Shown in pieces: positions 38,099 through 48,704 of a stretch of DNA of 64,000 bases. The stretch is from positions 682,001-746,000 of the forward strand of contig NC_085855.1 of assembly GCF_020906515.1 (NCBI RefSeq), in the 5' to 3' direction. Each line of letters begins with the position of its first letter. Positions within the stretch are counted from its first letter, which is position 1. This stretch comes from Vanrija pseudolonga. Lineage: Eukaryota; Basidiomycota; Tremellomycetes; Trichosporonales; Trichosporonaceae. The translations under genes and the position numbers were made by a program. The notes beneath the pieces are model-generated. The model was given only the letters and a program-made list of their open reading frames with translations, ran no database searches and was not told the origin of the DNA.

Positions 38099-39277
38099 AT
38101 GTTCTCAAGAGTATCCGCCGCAGTCGCCCCAGACTCGCCATCGTCGTCACACGCGTCGTCGGCCCACCACGCGCAGCAGCAACAGCAACAACAGGAGGTC
38201 GGGCCTCTTCTTGCTGCCGAACTCGCTATCGAGTAGTACGTCGTCCTGGCCCAATACTAACTTCCGGGGTTCGTTCGGGCCACTAGTGCCATACCGAAAC
38301 TGGCAAACATGCCTGACCCGGGAGAGGGGCCCACCTACCTACTTGTGCAAGCCTCCTTGTTTGTTGTTGACACGGGAACCTAGCCAGTCGCTGCGCGCAC
38401 CCGGAAACTGCCCCACGGGCATGTACCTCTTTCCGTCGCCCGACACGCTGCTCAAATGGGTTGGCGTTTTCTTTGTCCACCGCGGTGAGTATGTCGTCGT
38501 CGTCGGGGATGAGACGTACGTCTGGACGGCGTTGGCGGCGTTGCGTCTGCGCTTCTGCAGTACCCCGCACGGGCCCGCCCGACCACCCCCAAACTCGTTG
38601 TCGGGAAGGCGAGCAACTGACATACCCGGCCACAGGTCCATATGCCGGCGCAATACTGCGTTTCACGTTAGCGTTTCAGACCAGCTTTCCGCGTACGAGG
38701 CCGAGTGTCTTCTTTGACTCTGATGTGTTCCATCGTGCGTGCTGTTGCTGTGCGACGCTTGTGCGACGCTTTGTTGACGCCAGAAACCAGCCCTCGTCGA
38801 GCCAAAGACAAGAGAATGGACACCGCGCGGACGACTCGCCCAGTGGCAGCCAAGAGTCGACCATGTTGCCCACCTCTTGCGTGCGCTCAAGGAGAGCTTT
38901 AGGATGTCTGCACTCGATGCCGTGACGGAGCACGAAGCCAGCAACCGCCAAGTCTGGTCGTGAGTTGGTTGTCCCGAGGTGGGCGTTTCACACACGACGC
39001 TCACACCCCCAGAATGTATCACCACTCGCGGCAGACATTCCTGTCACTTACGGCGCAGCGTGCTCGCCAGTCGGCCACTCGGCAGGTGCTCTTTGGAGAA
39101 CCCGACGCCCCGTCCAGGCCCATGTCGCTGCCCGCGAGCCCGTCACTGGGCGGCGGCAGCAGCAGCAGCACGTGGAACAGCCACGACGACCACCACATGA
39201 TCCGGTTCACCGAGCTCGACGATGGCGCGGTTAGTCGCCTATGGGGTGACATGCGTCGAAGCCTCGGCGAGAGATAA
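38099..39277 (+). CDS. FTS/AKTIP-like ubiquitin-E2 variant
   Basis: Five exons, 38099-38235, 38384-38484, 38636-38734, 38791-38959 and 39013-39277, join in frame to 256 residues. A Gln-run (seven Q) sits in the N-terminal tail. The core runs CPTGMYLFPSPDTLLKWVGVFFVHRG, PYAGAILRFTLAF, SVFFDSDVFHPLV and GRLAQWQPRVDHVAHLLRALKESF. This is the UBC fold of the AKTIP/FTS branch. Where active E2s have HPN followed by a catalytic Cys there is HPLV and no Cys, so it should not conjugate ubiquitin. AKTIP/FTS joins Hook and FHIP proteins to link endosomes to dynein; that role is inferred from family. The Ser-rich C-terminal tail is less conserved. The gene is hidden by its introns and no single frame shows it. 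Confidence 0.82.
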
Positions 39278-39661
39278 GCGCGCGTGGGGCGCGTGCGGGG
39301 GGGGGGGGCATGTTGTGATAGCATGGCAGTTGTGACCTCAAGATGGTGGACGTGTCATTACCCTCTACTCCCCACCCCCACTCCCCACCCAACCCCAACC
39401 CCTGATAACATAGACGACTCGACAACGACATACTGCATAATCAGTGTACCTTGCACATTCATACACATGTTGTAAATAGCAATGAAGTTCATGGTGATGA
39501 AGCTTGGTCGATGGATGGCTGCTGCCACGCCACAGACAGATGCCACCTCCACCACGCCTATCGAGTTGACCCCGCACTCATCTACCCCACGACGACCCTA
39601 ATCGCGCCGCCAGTCGCCACCAGCTCAACGTCCACCATCAACTCATCCAGACACAACAACC

Positions 39662-41237
39662 ATGCCGCAACCACAGACAGGCATACACGGGCCTCTGCTG
39701 CTCGAGGAGCCGCTTATCAGGGTGCGTGTTGCTCCGCGCACGCCAACAACAGCCCGCTAACTCGCCCTCCTCAGACGCCTTACGAACTCCTCCGCCGATC
39801 CCACCGCTCGGCGCAGCGACAGGTCGAGAAGGACTTTATCGCTGTACAGGTAGGCCATGCTCACCCCACCGTCACTGACCCCAGACGCAACTCTCCTCCC
39901 TCCTCAAGTCGTTTTCCGGCTCGGACGGCGACGCAGCCACGGCGCAGACCAAGCTCGACGCGGCGTCGGAGCGCGTGCGCGGGCTCAAGCGCAAGCTCGA
40001 CGACCTGCAGCCTTCGGCCGCGGCGCCGAGCGTGCTCCGCGACAGGCTCAAGCATGTCGATGAGGCGCTGCTCGCGCCCAAGGGGGCGAAAGTGGCGTGC
40101 GTTGGCCCCGGTCCCCGTTAACTCTCGCTGACCCACCCACCTCAGTGAGGACAAGACACTCGACCGATACATTGCCGACCACCTCCTCCGCACCGGGCGC
40201 ATGAAGACGGCGCGCACGCTCGCCGAGTCGGCGGGCATCGAGAGCCTCGTCGACCTCAAGCTGTTTGCCGAGCTCACCAAGATTGAGAAGGCGCTGCTCG
40301 AGAAGAACAGCTGCGCGGAAGCGCTGGCGTGGTGCGGCGAGAACCGCGGCACGCTCAAGAAGCAGGGGGTGCGTGGGCGTAATCTGCGTTATCTGACATT
40401 GTCCCAGAGCAACCTCGAGTTCGCGCTCCGCCTGCAAGAGTTTATCGAGCTGTGCCGCAAGCGCGACACGGCAGGCGCGCGCGCATACGCAGCCAAGAAC
40501 CTCGCCCAATGGGCCGCTACGCCAGAGATGCAGCAGGGCGCAACGCTGCTTGCGTTTGGCGAGACGACCGGCGTGCCGCGGTACAGAGTGAGTCGGCGCG
40601 CCGTGACGCGATTGCAGCGCGCTCACGCACACCCTAGAAACTGTACGACCGCGCAAGGTGGCAGCAGGTGCAGGTGCAGTTCCGCGAGACGTTCCTGGGC
40701 ATCTACGCGCTCCCGAGCCAGTCGCTGCTTGCGCTCTCCCTGTCGGCGGGGCTGAGCTCGCTCCGCCTCCCGGCCTGCGTGACGACCGAGGTGCCAGGCC
40801 GGGCAGCAGCCCAGGCGGCCCCACAGCCCGCCGCGCCGCTCATCCCGACCGCACCAAACCTCCTCGTGCTCGGGCTGGACGGGCTCGCGCCCGCCGACGC
40901 CGCGCCGGCAGTCGCGCCCGTGCCTACCCCCACCGGCGACGAGAGCGCGCCGCCAGAACCGTACGCGGGCAACGTCGACTGCCCCACGTGCGCAGAGCAC
41001 ATGCGCGTGCTCGCTAGAGAGGTGCCGCTCGCGCACCATGTCAACTCGACCCTCGTGTGCAGAATCACGGGCGACGTGATGGACAGCGAGAACGAGCCAA
41101 TGGCTTTCCCCAACGGAAACGTCTACTCGTCCAAGGCGCTCATCCAGATGGCAAAGGAGCATCACGACGTCGTGACGTGTCCTAGGACACACGAGGCTTG
41201 TGCCTTTACCCACCTGCGCAAGGTCTACATCTCGTAG
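39662..41237 (+). CDS. FYV10: GID/CTLH ubiquitin ligase subunit Fyv10/Gid9 (MAEA)
   Basis: Six exons, 39662-39721, 39775-39849, 39885-40096, 40146-40368, 40408-40587 and 40638-41237, join to 449 residues. Domain order fits Gid9/MAEA: an N-terminal coiled coil; LisH (LDRYIADHLLRTGRMKTARTLAE, about 120-145); CTLH (CAEALAWCGENRGTLKK then LEFALRLQEFIELCR); CRA with YAAKNLAQW; and a C-terminal degenerate RING with CPTCAEHM, CRITGDVMDSENEPMAFPNG and the closing HLRKVYIS. With Gid2 this subunit forms the catalytic core of the GID E3 ligase, which degrades gluconeogenic enzymes when glucose returns. It is convergent with the UCH gene, only 97 nt apart. Confidence 0.95.
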
Positions 41238-41334
41238 TGTGGGTGCCGTGTTAGTTGTATCTCTGTTGCATATATTAGTGGAATCGTACGCGTCGAGCCG
41301 GCTGCATGTGACGACAATGTTCATATGTTTTACT

Positions 41335-42624
41335 TTACTCCTCCTCGCCAGCCAGGACGATCATGTTGAAGTTGATGTCGCCGGCCGCGCGGGCAATGTA
41401 CTTGTCCTGCACGATCTTTGCGACGTCCTGGGGGGTCAGCCATGCCACATTTGGCACCCACCCTAAGCAGGTCCTTGGACGGTCCACGGTCGAACGGGCC
41501 CTCGCGGCCGCCGTCGAGCTCGACGACGCGCAGCTCGCCCTTGGCGTTGCGTGCCTGCACAAAGGCGATAAAGTGTGTGTCGACGTCGAGGTCGTCGGGG
41601 ACGGCCGACTGGCCCGCCTGCGCGGCGGCCGTGTGCGCCGACTCGAAGAAGTCGGCCTCGTCGAGGAGCTTTGCGCGGTCAAGAGCTGTACGGTAGTTAG
41701 CAAGCGAGGACGCTTAAGGCAACGGCAGCGCGAGGGGACACTGAGATGGGGGAAACACTGGCGTCCGCGTCGTCCGCGTCGCCACCACACCACCGCCGCT
41801 GCGACTCCCTCGCCACCCCTCGGCTGAAGCACCACCACCACCACCACGCCACACCCGACCCCACCACGCCGCGATCTTCGTCTGTCCTCGTAGTGCTTCA
41901 TAGCCTGGTAGTGTGCGGGGTTGTCGAGGGCAAGGTAGAGACGGTAGAGGGAGCGCAGGGCCCGCGCGCGGAGATGTGCGAGGCGCGCCGCGATCGCGCC
42001 GGCCTTGCCCGACCGATACAGCCGATACCCACGCCCGAGGGCCTCGGTGGCCGCCTTGAACTTGAGGAGCTGGGAGCCGGGGGTGAGCGCGCCCTCGGGG
42101 AGGTTGAGGAGCGCGTGCAGAAGGCCGATCGAGCCGCAGGCGTTGGGGATCTGAGCGAGCGAGCGCGCAAGCGTCAGCGTGCGAGTTCTGGCGGCTTGGC
42201 TGCAGCGGCTCTGCTTTTCTTGTGCTGACGCCTCGCTCGCCCTTCGGGCTCGCTACGGCTCGCTACCTCACCGTCTGCTTGATCCACCACACGTCCTTGC
42301 CGTCCCACTTGCCCTCGCCGTCGCTCTCCTCCTTCTCGCGGGCGGCAGCGAGCTCGCCGCGCGAGGGGAACAGGAGGAGGACGGCCTTGACGGGCTGGGG
42401 GACAAACGAGAGGAACTCTTCGTCGAGGGAGAAGAGGTCCTGGAAGCTGAGGGGCGAGTTTGGGAGGCCAAGCGCGCGCGACCACTGCAGGGTGGGGGTT
42501 AGGTACGATGCGAAGGTCAGTCGAGGCGACCCACGTCGTTGAACACCTGGGGTCAGCTGACAACCGCGCGATTTCAGCTTACATCAGGCGAGGCCTCGAG
42601 GGGGACCCATTTGGACTGCGACAT
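41335..42624 (-). CDS. YUH1: Ubiquitin carboxyl-terminal hydrolase, UCH-L3/Yuh1 type
   Basis: Cysteine protease (peptidase C12) that trims small adducts from the C-terminus of ubiquitin or Nedd8/Rub1. The first exon, 42624-42583, gives MSQSKWVPLEASPD. A 12-nt exon, 42546-42535, adds VFND. Exon 42484-42272 contains the oxyanion Gln stretch before the active site. Exon 42150-42033 opens with IPNACGSIGLLHALLNL, holding the catalytic Cys. After a 347-nt intron, exon 5 (from 41685) gives LDRAKLLDEADFF, the catalytic His in DTHFIAFV and the Asp in VELDGGREGP. The last exon ends FNMIVLAGEEE. All catalytic residues are present and the length (about 230) is normal. It is divergent from RRP4, with a 197-nt shared promoter. 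Confidence 0.9.
42535..42546 (-). other. 12-nt micro-exon of the UCH gene
   Basis: GTGTTCAACGAC is flanked by an acceptor (GACCCCAG) and a donor (GTGGGT). Including it supplies VFND, matching the NPDVxNxW stretch of UCH enzymes and keeping the frame. The upstream intron is only 36 nt. Confidence 0.7.
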
Positions 42625-42821
42625 TGTGGGTGAGTTGAGTAGGGAGTGAATGAGCGAAAGCGCGTCGTCGAGATGGTCGCCGACATTGATGTCATCGTCG
42701 AGTCGCCTACGGTGGCAACTTATCCGCGCCCGCCGCTTAGATTTCTGCACACTCGATCCACTTCGAGGCAATCAATCTCGCGCACCTCGACTCAAAACAC
42801 CCACACTACACCACCATCACC
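42625..42821. promoter_or_regulatory. Divergent promoter of UCH and RRP4
   Basis: 197 nt between opposing start codons, with CACACTACACCACCATCACC just before RRP4. No named site is recognised. Confidence 0.4.
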
Positions 42822-44011
42822 ATGTTCAAGATCTCGCGCCTGCCAGCAGAGACACTGCCATACGCCGACGCCGTGCGCGCGCCCGTTGCTGCACCGATGG
42901 ATATCGACGACGACCTCGGCGAGGGCACCAGCCTCGGCGGACGGCGGACGGTCGTGACCCCCGGCGAGGTGATCACGAGTTCGAAGGAGTACATGCGGTG
43001 AGTGCAGCTACGGCCACCAGTCTCACCCAATCGCACTCGCTAACTCCCGCGCTCAGAGGCCACGGAACCTACGTCGAGGACGACAACGTCGTGTCGTCGG
43101 TCGCGGGCACGATCGAGCGCGTCAACAAGCTCATCTCGGTCAAGGCGCTCAAGTCGCGCTATGTTCCCGAAGTCGGTGACCTTGTCATTGGGCGTATTGT
43201 CGAGGTCGGCGCGCAGCGCTGGCGCGTCGAGGCGAATGCGCGCCAGGACGCCGTGCTCATGCTCTCGAGCGTCAACCTCCCCGGCGGTGTGCAGCGCCGC
43301 CGAGTCGAGAGCGACGCGTTGAAGATGCGCGAGTTTTTGGCCGAGGGCGATGTGAGTGTTGTAGGACCCAGTTTTGTGCTGGGCCACGGAGCTGGCATTG
43401 TGCTCGTGCAATGGAGCCGGCATTGTGCTGTTCCCGACCTGCTCGCTGACGCCCGCCCGCAGCTCCTCGTGGCCGAGGTCCAGGCCTTCTTCCAGGACGG
43501 CGCAATGTCCCTGCACACCCGCTCGCTCAAGTACGGCAAGCTGCGCAACGGGCAGCTGCTGCCGCTCCCTCCGCGCCTGGTCCGCCGTCTCAAGTCGCAT
43601 TTCTACCACCTGCCGCCGCCGTGCGGCCCCGCCGGCGTAGACGTCATCCTCGGCCTCAACGGCTATGTCTGGGTCTCGTTGGGGACGAGCCAGGCGTCGC
43701 GCGAGGGCGGAGAGGGGTTCGACGCCGAGGGCGTGTACCGTAACGAGAATGATGTGAGTGGGGGTGGGACGAGGAAGAGAGAGACGCGGTGCTCACACCC
43801 TGCTCAGGAAATCGACCCAGAGTCCCGCCAGGCCATCACCGACGTCGCAAACGTCATCACCACCCTCGCCAACCACGACGTGCCCCTCTCAGACGCCCTC
43901 ATCTCCGAGGGATACCAGTGGCTCCGGGCCGCCGACCTCGAGCCCGGCGCCCCAATCTCCAAGGAGGTTGGTGACAGATTGGTATACGATCTTGTTCTCG
44001 CCGATGAGTAG
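42822..44011 (+). CDS. RRP4: Exosome cap subunit Rrp4
   Basis: Exons 42822-42997, 43057-43351, 43463-43753 and 43808-44011 join to 321 residues. An N-terminal domain (RRTVVTPGEVITSSKEYMRGHGTY) is followed by an S1 domain (VGDLVIGRIVEVGAQRWRVEANARQDAVLMLSSVNLPGG) with RRRVESDALKMREFLAEGD. The KH region starts LLVAEVQAFFQDGAMSLHTRSLKYGKLRNG and ends GYVWVS. This is the standard plan of Rrp4, an RNA-binding cap protein of the RNA exosome in nucleus and cytoplasm, which feeds rRNA precursors and mRNA to Rrp44/Rrp6. The second intron (111 nt) holds a short internal duplication. The gene is convergent with striatin, 151 nt apart. Confidence 0.95.
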
Positions 44012-44162
44012 TAGCACTGTTGCCATGTATACCCCCTCCACGCTCTCTATCATTCTGACATGACTACTACTCATGCGACTACAATCCATGCTCATTATGC
44101 ACATGACAATGACCAATGCGGCAAAGTAAAAATTAAAAGGAAACTTGAGTGTGTGAGAGGCC

Positions 44163-46765
44163 TCATCCCGCACCCCAGACGCGCACCACGCCGTCAGCGC
44201 CAGCGCTCGCCACAATGGGCAGATCTGGGTGGCTCGCGACGTCGGTGACGCCCTCGTCGGACCGCTGCCGGTGACCCGTGAGGTCCTGCAGCGATGTCTT
44301 GCGCTGCAAGTCCCACAGCCGGACAGAGCAGTCGACACTGGCACTGAGGATGCACATGGGCGATGTAGGCGACAGCGCGAGGGCGGTAACTGGGGCAGGG
44401 TGGGCGAGAAGATTGTGGTTTGGTGATGCTAGAAAAGTCAGCGGTTAGAACCCAAACACTCTACGCACAAGATTTTGTGTCGTAGAAACGGAGATGACCG
44501 TCCTCGTGTCCAGTAATGATCCACGGAAGAGTCGGGTGGCTGAGGATGGCGTTGACCTGCGAGCCGACCTCGCCAAAGGTCTGAATTTCCTCGGCGCCGT
44601 CAACCTGGAACAGCTTGACGAGACCGTTGGACAGGCCAACCAGAATGCGCGTATAGTCGTGCTGGTCGACGCACAAGCACGTCGGGACAACGCCGTCGCC
44701 AAAGTCCCCAAACGTTGCCTGCAGACTCCACTTGCCGTCGCGGTCCTCCCACAGCTTGGCGGTGCCGTCGGCGGACACACTGATCAGTTGCTTCTCCACA
44801 GCGGTGCGCTTGAGGGGACCGTTAGAGGCGGTGCTCTTGTCGGTCCGGGGCGGCAACAAACAAACGTCCCAGACAATGTCGGTATGCCCCTCGAGTGTCT
44901 GGAGTGATGTTGACGGGTCATAAGGAGCGTACGGGTCGTGGTCGCGCGCCGGCAGCTTCCACAACCGGATAGTGCAGTCGGCTGATGCTGAGAAGATTAC
45001 ACCGAGTGACGACGAAATGGTGACGGCCGTGACGGGCCCAGTGTGGCCACGATAAGTGGCAACGGGTTCGAGCTCGGCGGCGAGCGGCCGCAAAGACGAC
45101 GACATGATGCTTGGCGCGTCAAGGGACCAGACCTTGACGGTGCAGTCGTCGCCGACGGTTGCAAGGGCAAGATCCGGTCCATTGGCAAGGGCAACAGAGC
45201 GGACAATGTCAAGATGGCTCTTGAGTGCTCGCCGGGTAGTCCAGATACGATCAGAGTTGCCTTCAGCCTCCTCGGCCTTGACCTCCTCTTCAATCAGGGT
45301 TATGTTGGCGAGCGACTCTTCGTCACTGCTTCTGCGAGGTGGCCATGGGACCTTAGAAGCAGCCTCGTTGGCGGCGCGCAGCTCCTCACGCCAGGCCGCT
45401 TTACTGGCGGGCTTGTAGATGGCCGTCAGCGTCTGCTTTGGCTCCGGGGCTAGCCCAGCGGCACCGTCGACCGACGGAGGCTCAGCCCCTTCAGGCAGGG
45501 GGAGCGTTCGGGGAGCGGGGGATGAGGGAGGGGCGTCGGCCGGGGTGTCGGTGGAGGGAGCTGGCGGGGCAGGCGTTTCCTCATTGACAGCTGCGCTAGG
45601 TTTGGGCTCGTCAGACCCATTTGCAAGCGACACGGCAACAGTAGCGCTAGCCACAGCGGCGGTGGCGGCAAAAGCCGTTGTAGCTGTCACTGCCGATGGT
45701 GCTGCCGGTGGCGATGTCGAAGACGTAGCCTGGGAATCCTCGGCTGCTGGTGCTGCTTCCGCAGACGGCTGGGCATATGGGGACGGAATTGGCTGTTCAG
45801 GCAGATTCTTCGTGGGTCGATCGACATTGCCGGCTGCTTCGCCATTAGGCGGCGACGAGGCCCCACCCTCGACAACAACAGGAGCACGAGGCGGGAGAGG
45901 GTTCAACGCGCCAGGCGATGTGAGATAGGTGATCTCCTGGAGACATTGCTTGAGATACTCGCGGCTACGCGCCCGGGCTTTGGGGTCACGCGGGGGCCCA
46001 CTGAGGTTCTTCCAAGCCGAAGTGTCGGGAATGGGCCGGGATGGCTGTTTGGACATGTGTACGCCGTTTGACTTTGGTCGTTCTGAGGGAGAAGCATGAG
46101 CGTTGCCACCAATGGCTGCCAATGTACACGTACCAATGTCGTCGCCGCCCTCGCTGCTTCCGCTGCCCTCTTTGTCGTCGCGGCTGCTACTGGCATCTGC
46201 CTCGTCCTTTAGGGCTGCCAAGCGAGAGGGCGGCAGGGCCGCGGTGCCGGACGTTGGCCGTCCAGTCGCTTTTGTCCTCTCCTGCCGCAAGGCAAACTCG
46301 AGCATCTTGACTCGCCGCAGCAGGTCAACCTTGAGGTTCTCGGCCGACCTGCGTTGTCCTTCGAGCAGTGCTATACGCGCCTGCGCCCATCAGCGACAGT
46401 CCTTGTTGGTTGCTGCTACCTACCCTCATCTCGGCGCGCTCAATCTCCCACTCGTTGCGGTCGCGTTCCCACCGCCTCCACTCGCTCTGGAGGTAGTGTA
46501 GCACATTCGCGAGATTCATCTCTGGGGGCGGGACTGCGGCATTCGACTGGCCGTCCGCCGACTGGGGGCCGCCGACCATGCCCTGTCCGCCGGGGCCATG
46601 TTGCAGTTGCGGCTGATGGTTGACTGGCGAGCCGCCGGGGCCGAGAGTGATGCCGCCGTTCTGGAGCTGTCCACCGCCTAGATGTTGTGGTTGCTGAGCT
46701 CCACCTCCAGCGCCGTACACTCGGGGCGGATAGCTCTGCGCATACTCTCGTCGCACGGGTTGCAT
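44163..46765 (-). CDS. FAR8: Striatin (STRIPAK WD40 scaffold, Far8)
   Basis: Reverse-strand gene with two short introns (about 43 and 40 nt) giving 839 residues. The N-terminal Gly/Gln-rich lead is followed by the striatin coiled coil, NLANVLHYLQSEWRRWERDRNEWEIERAEMR continuing RIALLEGQRR and KMLEFALRQER, which binds the PP2A A subunit and caveolin-like partners. A middle motif (SREYLKQCLQEITYLTSP) is also striatin-specific. A Pro/Ala/Thr-rich linker leads to about seven WD40 repeats (from IWTTRRALKSHLDIVRSVAL onward), ending LPIVASAGADGVVRVWGAG. It scaffolds STRIPAK with Far11, PP2A and GCKIII kinases, acting in cell fusion, mating and septation in fungi. A second STRIPAK subunit, FAR11, lies in the same window. 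Confidence 0.95.
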
Positions 46766-47857
46766 CGTGCGGCGATTAGAATTGGGTGCGTGCTGCGTGC
46801 GGGCGACGCGTCGACAATCCGACCTAGGGGCGAGATGTGTCTCTCACGTTGATCACACGAGGACAGCTGGATGAGTTGGGTGACAAAAGGGAGGTTACAC
46901 AGTTGCAAACACTCGGCCGTGATCGGGTACTGGTGGATGAAGCGGGTTGTTGTCGCACGACTTGTCCGCGAGGGGAGAGGAGGGGAGGTTCGAGCGGTTC
47001 GAGCGCGGCGAGGCGAGGCAATGGAGGGGAGGGGGGGCTGCCAGCCTTTGTGCCCGGTTGGCGTGTCGTGTCCTTGAGCCGGTGTTTACCACGGGTAGGA
47101 TTGGGATGCAATGATGAAAGTCTAATGCTTTAGAGGGGTCGATGCAGTGGAGGAGTGTTGAAGGAGAGAGGGGGAGAGTGGGATGCCTCGTTGGTGGTTG
47201 AAGGTTGGAAGCACAACGACGACGGTGATTAGAGTTGGCAGTGACCGCCAGCGAGTAACGGCTGACAGACTGACGCGCAGTGCAGTGGGTGACTGAGGGG
47301 GAAGTGCCAGCCAGCCAGCCAGCCCAGCCAGCCAGCCCAGCCAGCCCAGCCAGCCTGCCCAGCTTAGCGGCGTGCGAGCCAACCATCAACCATCACTGGC
47401 GCCAACCACCCACCCACCCAGCCAGGCCGTCATTCCAATGACACGCTGGACTCACCACAGCCAGTGACACACAAAATTGATCCCGCTCCCGAAGGAGCAT
47501 ACATAGCACTGGCTTTATTCACACCCTCCATATAACACGTGTGGTGCGGAGTTACGGCGTCTTTCATCACTTGCCTAGTTTGGCAGTTGCGGGGCACCAC
47601 AGAGTGATGAGCATCAATATGGTGAGGGGTGGCCAGTCTGCGCAATCTACTCATTGCATCGCATCTGCTGCATTGATTCAAGGAGACGCGCGCCTATCAG
47701 CGCCACGGTATGAAACTGACCAAGGACGCGACGACGCGACAACGACGCGTTGCCAAAGTCCAATTTGTTTCCCGATCCGGGCGACCTCTGAAACAAGGAC
47801 ACTGCTCTTGCTGAGACGGTCCGCTCCACACTGGCCAAGAGACGGGGTACACGTCCG
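46766..47857. other. Intergenic region upstream of striatin
   Basis: 1.1 kb between two reverse-strand genes: the striatin promoter, then the HMP1 3' flank. It contains an (AGCC)n-type repeat, listed separately. Open frames of 80-160 codons here are repetitive and not protein-like. Confidence 0.45.
47306..47363 (+). repeat. CCAG/CCCAG repeat array
   Basis: About a dozen imperfect units alternating CCAG and CCCAG. Simple repeat in the striatin promoter region. Confidence 0.85.
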
Positions 47858-48453
47858 CTACACGCCATCACGCCACGCGGCCGCCTCGGCGCGCGCGTTC
47901 CCCTCGTTCTGGAGCTCCTGGTTGCCCGTCCCGGCGCCCACGGCGCTCTGGAGCTTGCCCTTTGCGCCGTCGAGGGAAGGCACGGGCACGGCGAGGACAG
48001 AGTCGCTCGTCGCCTGCTTGTACTTCCACTGGGCCGACTCTGATTCGGTGTTGCCCTCGGTCTGGAGATCCTGGTTGCCAGTGAGCGAGCCCCAGGCGCT
48101 GGAGTCGGGCGTGTGAGCGCAGTACAAACATTGGGCGGCATGGGGCGGGAAGGCGCGGGCGATTGCCCCTACTCACGACTTTGCCTTTGCCTTTGCGCTG
48201 TCGACGGTCGCGTCGCGCGCGGCCTGGCTCTTGGCAGCGTCGACCTCTTCCTGTCCCTCCTTGGCCAGCTCGGCACCCGACTCGGCCCAGCTGTCGCCGC
48301 CCAAGGTGGATGGGAGGACTGCCCCGACTGCAGAGTACGCCGCGCCCTGTGCTGCCTAGATCCAAGTCAGTGTCGTGTCACACCACGCCTGTGGATGTGC
48401 CCACCCACCTTGAGGTTTCCGCTAATCTGGCTAGGCTCCTGCTGCTCTGCCAT
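47858..48453 (-). CDS. HMP1: Hmp1-like mismatch/cruciform DNA-recognition protein (CsbD-like)
   Basis: Exons 48453-48409, 48355-48177 and 48098-47858 join to 154 residues. The protein starts MAEQQEPSQISGNLK. A segment with an acidic, Ala-rich helix (WAESGAELAKEGQEEVDAAKS) follows, then two related halves containing LTGNQDLQTEGNTESESAQWKY and TGNQELQNEGNARAEAAAW. The TGNxxLQxEGxxxxxxAxW repeat is the mark of fungal Hmp1-type proteins, related to bacterial CsbD. Ustilago Hmp1 was isolated as a mismatch and cruciform DNA binder; many relatives are stress-induced, so the DNA role is family knowledge only. It is divergent from the questin-oxidase-like gene with 251 nt between starts. Confidence 0.85.
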
Positions 48454-48704
48454 TGTGGTGTGTGATATACGTACGATGAATCAGCAACAGTGTAGTTACA
48501 GATGAGATGATCCCCAACCGGCCACCACCTCGCTCCCGAGGTGAATGTTGATCGCGACGCCCTGACGTCATATGTCTCGGCGTCGTCCTTGCATACCGCG
48601 CGAATCGCCGTTGATGTATCAGCAAGCAGCAAGCAAACGCACCATAACAAGAGCGCGAACACGAACGGCTATATGGGCAACAGCAGCGGCGAGCACACCT
48701 GCTC

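Noticed and set aside
47306-47363. Regular CCAG/CCCAG units as a possible CRISPR-like or protein-binding array
   Set aside because: Units are four to five bases with no unique spacers; it is a simple-sequence repeat.
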